From Streptomyces kanamyceticus (GTDB lineage Bacteria; Actinomycetota; Actinomycetes; Streptomycetales; Streptomycetaceae): a DNA stretch of 64,000 nucleotides. The notes under the pieces were generated by a model. It worked only from the letters and a program-made list of their open reading frames with translations. It was not told the origin of the DNA and did no database searches. The translations under genes and the position numbers were made by a program. The stretch's first letter is position 1, and every line of letters begins with the position of its first letter. The stretch spans positions 1,736,001-1,800,000 of the forward strand of contig NZ_CP023699.1 of NCBI RefSeq assembly GCF_008704495.1, read 5' to 3'. Below, piece by piece: positions 62,301-64,000 of the stretch.

Positions 62301-63675
62301 CGTCGGCGAACGGGACGCGGGGGCCGCGGGCGAAGCGCTGGAGGGTCTCCTGCTCGCGCGCGGAGAGCATGTACAGCTCGCCCGCGGGCAGTTCGGGCTT
62401 GTCGAGCCCGTGCGCGATCAGCGACGTCAGATGTTCCACGAGCGAGGTGACGGTCAGGTCGTCGTCGAACACGTCGGTGGCGTAGCGCACTTCGATCCGC
62501 AGGTCCGAGCTGCCCCTGGCGCCGACGACGGCGACCGCGAGCGCCTCCTGCTCGTGCGGCGGCGCCGTGAACGACACGCCGCCGCGCACCACGCCGTCCA
62601 GGGGCAGCGGGTTGCGCAGCGTCAGATAGGAGAGGGTGACGTCGAAGAGCCTGCGCTCCCTGGACCCGTCGGCGGGCAGCTCCCGCAGCAGGTCCCCGAT
62701 CGGCAGCCGTTGGTGCTGCTGGAGGTCGCCCACCGATTCCTGGAGGTCGGTGGCGATGCCCGCGAGCGGCTTCCCCTCGGGCACCTCGATGCGCAGCGGC
62801 AGGGTGTTGGCGTACTGCGCGACGGCTGTCAGCTCGGCCCGGGTGCGCCGGTTGAGCAGGGGTACGCCGATCACGGCCTGGGTGGTCCGGTGCACGCGGG
62901 CGAGCCAGGTGCCGAGCGCGGCGGCGACGTACGCGAAGGGGGTGCTGCCGCTCTCCTTGATGCTCTCGACGACGGCGCCGGGCAGCGTGAAGGTGTGCAG
63001 CCCGAAGGAGGAGCCGGTGTCCTGGACGCGCCGGGGGAAGAAGTTCGGCTCCATCAGGGCCAGTTCACCGCGGTGGTAGGCGCGGTCGTCCGCGTACTCC
63101 TGGGCGGCGAAGTAGGCGTCGCGGCCGGTGACGGCGGCCAGCACGGACGGCGCGGGGCCGCGGTCGCGCGGCTCCTGTCCCCGGGCGCGGCGCGCGTAGT
63201 CCTCCATCAGCTCGGTGTGCAGGACCTCCGCGCCGCGCCCGTCGAGCAGCAGGTGGTGGCCCTTCAGGAAGAGCTGGACCGCGTCGTCGCCCTCGCGCAG
63301 CAGCGTCGCCCGGAAGAGCCGCCGGTCACGCAGGTCGAAGGGGGTGGCCATGGTCCTCTCGCGCCAGGCCCGGCAGGCCGCCTCCGGATCGGGTTCCGCG
63401 GAGAGGTCGACGAGGTCGACGACGGGTTCGCCGTCGTCCCTGAGGGTGTCGGCGAGCCACTGGCACGGCACCCCTTCGGCGTCGTCGAAGCGGAGCCGGA
63501 AGGTGTCGTGGCGCTCCAAGACGCGCGTGAAGCACGCGCGCAGGAGCTCCCCGTCGACGGCACCGGTGAACCGCTCGTAGACGGCACCGTTGAACTGCGG
63601 GCTGCCGGGTGCCCGGGATTCCGCGAACCAGATGTCTCGCTGGTACGGCGACAGCTGAACTTTGTCGGTACTGAT
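56338..63675 (-). CDS. Two-module NRPS C-A-T-C-A-T-TE
   Basis: 2445 residues when read from ATC 63675 (ISTDKVQLSPYQRDIWF), preceded by AGGA; a TTG at 63519 would cut into the C domain. Order: C1 (HHLLLDG about residue 140, starter type), A1 (YTSGSTGRPKG), T1 (GGDSLL, S1008), C2 (HHALLDG, about 1207), A2, T2 (GATSL, S2109), TE (GWSFGG, S2239). The pocket residues of A1 read DVWHVSLVD(K), the serine code. A2 reads about DVQFCSQVV(K), not an exact known code but nearest to proline-type ones. A Gln/Pro/Ser-rich insert (1651-1689) interrupts A2. Acyl chain is probably added to Ser by C1. Confidence 0.9.
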   Translation of the reverse strand: MSTDKVQLSPYQRDIWFAESRAPGSPQFNGAVYERFTGAVDGELLRACFTRVLERHDTFRLRFDDAEGVPCQWLADTLRDDGEPVVDLVDLSAEPDPEAACRAWRERTMATPFDLRDRRLFRATLLREGDDAVQLFLKGHHLLLDGRGAEVLHTELMEDYARRARGQEPRDRGPAPSVLAAVTGRDAYFAAQEYADDRAYHRGELALMEPNFFPRRVQDTGSSFGLHTFTLPGAVVESIKESGSTPFAYVAAALGTWLARVHRTTQAVIGVPLLNRRTRAELTAVAQYANTLPLRIEVPEGKPLAGIATDLQESVGDLQQHQRLPIGDLLRELPADGSRERRLFDVTLSYLTLRNPLPLDGVVRGGVSFTAPPHEQEALAVAVVGARGSSDLRIEVRYATDVFDDDLTVTSLVEHLTSLIAHGLDKPELPAGELYMLSAREQETLQRFARGPRVPFADDTTLHALFEERAARFPDRTAVLGDDEQETIRYAELDALANQVARSLRARRVGRDDRVAVLMERGPRMLAAVLGVLKSGGAYVPVDPGYPAARIGHILQDSGAKVVVTDAEAPDLPVPAGTPVCPVDDLMQGSAAALEPVAGPRDLAYVIYTSGSTGRPKGAMVEHRSVVNRLAWMQRALPIGEDDVLLQKTPISFDVSVWELFWWAIEGASVALLPPGGEKDPRQLLDAIAQHRVSVVHFVPSMLGPFLDLLEESPRHRARADSLRHVVCSGEALPPGRVDQFNRVYAGVAGAPALTNLYGPTEATVDVCAHTCPADPGRPVTRVPIGRPIDNTELYVVGPDGTPQPVGVPGELCIGGVALARGYLERPELTREKFVPAPFVDGGRLYRTGDLARWLADGTLEYLGRIDGQVKIRGNRVEPGEVRDALVRIHGVRDAAVVDRTSPGRGTYLVGYWTGEDDLDPRWLREQLAAELPEFMIPAHLPRIDAIPLTPNGKLDRRALPDPETSRGEPGAPPRTETERVLVGIWAEVLGAERVGIHDDYYALGGDSLLMLRLRALAERQGIHFSLNDLVWHPTVAALAAHAATGAAGPAAELPPFGLVSRVDRARITDAVDAFPLTRLQLGLVYHSLQSEHSAVYHDVFRYRLAMAWDETHFRAAFARIAARHPALRSSFDLGGFTEPLQLVHADAPGGLDVVDLRGRPAPDAEDEIHAHIEQRRYHRYRFEHAPLYLFRAHVRDDGVDLVLGFHHALLDGGSVANLLTELLQDYLHALGADIGPVTDEAPPAAAHHLGGERAALADPAAREHWKTVTDGADALRLDGFAAAEPPRGDDLVVRLVELPDDVVRGARALAREQALPVKSLLFAAYALTLRLLSGADDFTTGLITHGRPEREGAERMVGLFLNTVPVRVTKTETEADGSWLDVVRELFRQERAGRPHQRYPLSAIQEDHGAPVLHTAFNYVHFHVLSDVLRLPDVRLEEFTAWEETDFQLLVNAFTHPVDGSVTLRIDGEGRGITPAQAELFGDTYTEVLRRIVDEPDEAPDFAFLAEGAARTEMVAPFDEDVVCLFRRQADRTPDAPAVSTGERACSYRELAEHSERVARRLVALGARPGARVGIAMDRSPETIAAILGTAMAGAACVPLDTGYPAARIAAMVADAEPFRIIARAADAGSFGEGAPLLTAESLFDDEATQPQPQPQSQSQSQQPQSQPQRQPQRQPQSQHEPQSQPHPRVSEGPLDPASTAYILFTSGSTGRPKGVVMPHRSLANLIGWQIRATSAAAGGTTAQYAPLSFDVSFQEIYSTLCSGGTLRLVAEAERRDMPALLRMLDREGVARIFLPYVALQQLAEASAALGVVPRGLRVICSSGEQLRVTDEIRTLLAALPGAVLENQYGPTESHVVSTHTLAGDPAAFPAIVPIGAPISGADVLVLDPKGRPVPTGVQGELFLTGAALADGYLGDPALTEERFVPVTLPGGAVTAYRTGDLGLVLPDGSLAYAGRADTQVKIRGYRVEPAEAEVALVRLAAGPAGGGIKEAAVVARAAADGSTGLVAFLVGDPESTDLVALRGELRTLLPEFMVPDHFAWLPELPLTPSGKRDDGALRTLRLDRPEASDGQAPRDAYERTLAELLGGLLGVGSVGVHDDIFALGATSLTTMRLVVLIEQRYGVTIPISGFIAAPTVAALAELLRSGGATLSFDPLVPIRAEGERTPLFLAHPMGGNVLCYVPLARHLPEGQPLFAFQASGGDLGTEPLRSVPDIAASYIEAMRRVRPQGPYVVGGWSFGGFVAFEMARQLRAAGDEVAEVILLDTVALGPAEERQGYTDEALLGWFFWELLLLGRGGDSPIEAIPAELTTLDEKFGFIARTATDEGILPADSDGSLVGRLFRVYEANWRATQHYQPEPGADDITLIRASEPLPRVLRAMHGAGGTQHTDPANGWHTMTTGHVKVVHVPGDHLSIMEEPHVADVAAAVAELAESGTAEKGKRRV
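58611..58725. repeat. Low-complexity Gln/Pro/Ser-coding insert in A2
   Basis: Repeats of CAG with CCG, TCG and CGG encode a stretch of 39 residues rich in Gln-Pro and Gln-Ser (NRPS residues 1651-1689). It lies before the A2 P-loop (FTSGSTGRPKG), where A domains normally have a short loop. Confidence 0.88.
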
Positions 63676-63749
63676 GAGCTTGTCCTGTTCTTGAGTAGGG
63701 CCGTTACGGAGCGGGTGGGGGATCGGGGATGGGGATGCAGGGTCGGGGA

Positions 63750-64000
63750 TCAGGAGGCCATGGCGGCCGCCCGCTTGGCTCGGGACGCCCGGACGCCCTC
63801 ACGCCGGTCGGTGAAGGAGGTGGCCTGGGTGTCCAGCTTCGACAGGAATCCCGCGAGCTCCTCGCGGGCCGCCTCGCCCGCGGGGCCGAGCCCGTCGCGC
63901 TCGAAGACGCGCAGCTTGCGCAGGATCGGCATGACCACGTTGTCGTGGTGCAGCCGCAGGTCGTAGATGCCCGCGAGGGCGATCTCCGCGGACTTGCGCC
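63750..64000 (-). CDS. Acyl-ACP desaturase, C-terminal part
   Basis: Only the last 82 residues are in the window; the gene continues past 64000. RKSAEIALAGIYDLRLHHDN followed by VMPILRKL and REELAGFLSKLD fit the C-terminal helices of actinobacterial acyl-ACP desaturases (FA_desaturase_2). It would introduce a double bond into an acyl-ACP with ferredoxin, which the cluster encodes at 39221. It lies 74 bases upstream of the NRPS, on the same strand. Confidence 0.75.
   Translation of the reverse strand, partial: RKSAEIALAGIYDLRLHHDNVVMPILRKLRVFERDGLGPAGEAAREELAGFLSKLDTQATSFTDRREGVRASRAKRAAAMAS

Noticed and set aside
63519..63519. TTG start for the NRPS
   Set aside because: It cuts into the condensation domain core, losing the LSPYQRDIW segment that begins all C domains.
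60682..63966. 1094-codon rightward open frame
   Set aside because: Antisense to the NRPS; no recognisable domain.
1..64000. CRISPR arrays, tRNA or rRNA genes
   Set aside because: No regularly spaced repeats of CRISPR length and no cloverleaf or rRNA-like segment were noticed on either strand.

Overview
This is a 64 kb stretch of very GC-rich actinobacterial chromosome. Strong third-position GC, frequent GTG and TTG starts, chains of ATGA/GTGA overlapping genes, an AfsR-type regulator, F420/LLM oxidoreductases and a dense biosynthetic region all point to Streptomyces or a close relative. No rRNA, tRNA or CRISPR array was seen.

Bases 1-9.5 kb and 17-30 kb are mostly housekeeping or ordinary accessory genes. 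They include phosphatidylethanolamine synthesis (psd partial, pssA), a PaaX-type regulator divergent from an alcohol dehydrogenase/LLM oxidoreductase pair, a DUF4239 membrane protein, glycerate kinase and a BCCT transporter. After 17 kb come Nudix, Ogt, Ada/AlkA, an FAD oxidoreductase, an inositol monophosphatase, a gamma-glutamyltransferase-like protein, a lipoate ligase, a lipoprotein, a two-component system, a methyltransferase and an F420 oxidoreductase. A 201 bp MITE-like repeat at 4.7-4.9 kb supplies the stop codons of both convergent neighbours.

Bases 9.6-17.05 kb hold a four-gene, tightly packed operon. It encodes a trypsin-co-occurring (Trypco1-like) adaptor, a trypsin fused to a VMAP-like region, a MoxR AAA+ ATPase, and a 1269-residue protein with vWA-like, degenerate kinase, degenerate FtsK/EccC-like and TPR regions. 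It matches the logic of the predicted vWA-MoxR-VMAP ternary conflict systems: an NTPase-gated protease that probably acts in immunity or programmed cell death.

Bases from about 30 kb (certainly 36.3 kb) to beyond 64 kb form a biosynthetic gene cluster. A rightward operon (38.1-46.9 kb) encodes a 56-residue peptide, a patatin-like protein, a ferredoxin, a fatty acyl-AMP ligase, a ThiS/MoaD-like carrier ending in GG, a hotdog protein, an acyl-CoA dehydrogenase, an ACP, and an acyl-CoA dehydrogenase fused to a methyltransferase-like domain. A leftward operon (64.0 to 47.3 kb) encodes an acyl-ACP desaturase (partial), a two-module NRPS (C-A-T-C-A-T-TE, first A domain predicted for Ser), an FAD monooxygenase, a SnoaL-like protein, a GriI/GriH-type pair that would make 3-amino-4-hydroxybenzoate, an AMP ligase, a FabV-type enoyl reductase, an ACP, a ketosynthase, a ketosynthase-like partner without the active cysteine, and a thioesterase. 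The inferred product combines a desaturated fatty acyl chain, an aminohydroxybenzoate-primed chain and a seryl-containing peptide. I do not recognise the cluster as a known pathway.

Control of the cluster appears to involve a TetR repressor (35.6 kb), whose probable operator recurs upstream of its own gene, upstream of an alpha/beta hydrolase (30.7 kb), and twice in the divergent promoter region at 38.0 kb. An AfsR/SARP-type activator lies nearby. A second FabI-type enoyl reductase next to a FabV-type enzyme raises the possibility of target-based self-resistance. Two cluster genes (the 44.2 kb ACP and the NRPS) have no ATG/GTG/TTG at the proper start and seem to begin at ATC.
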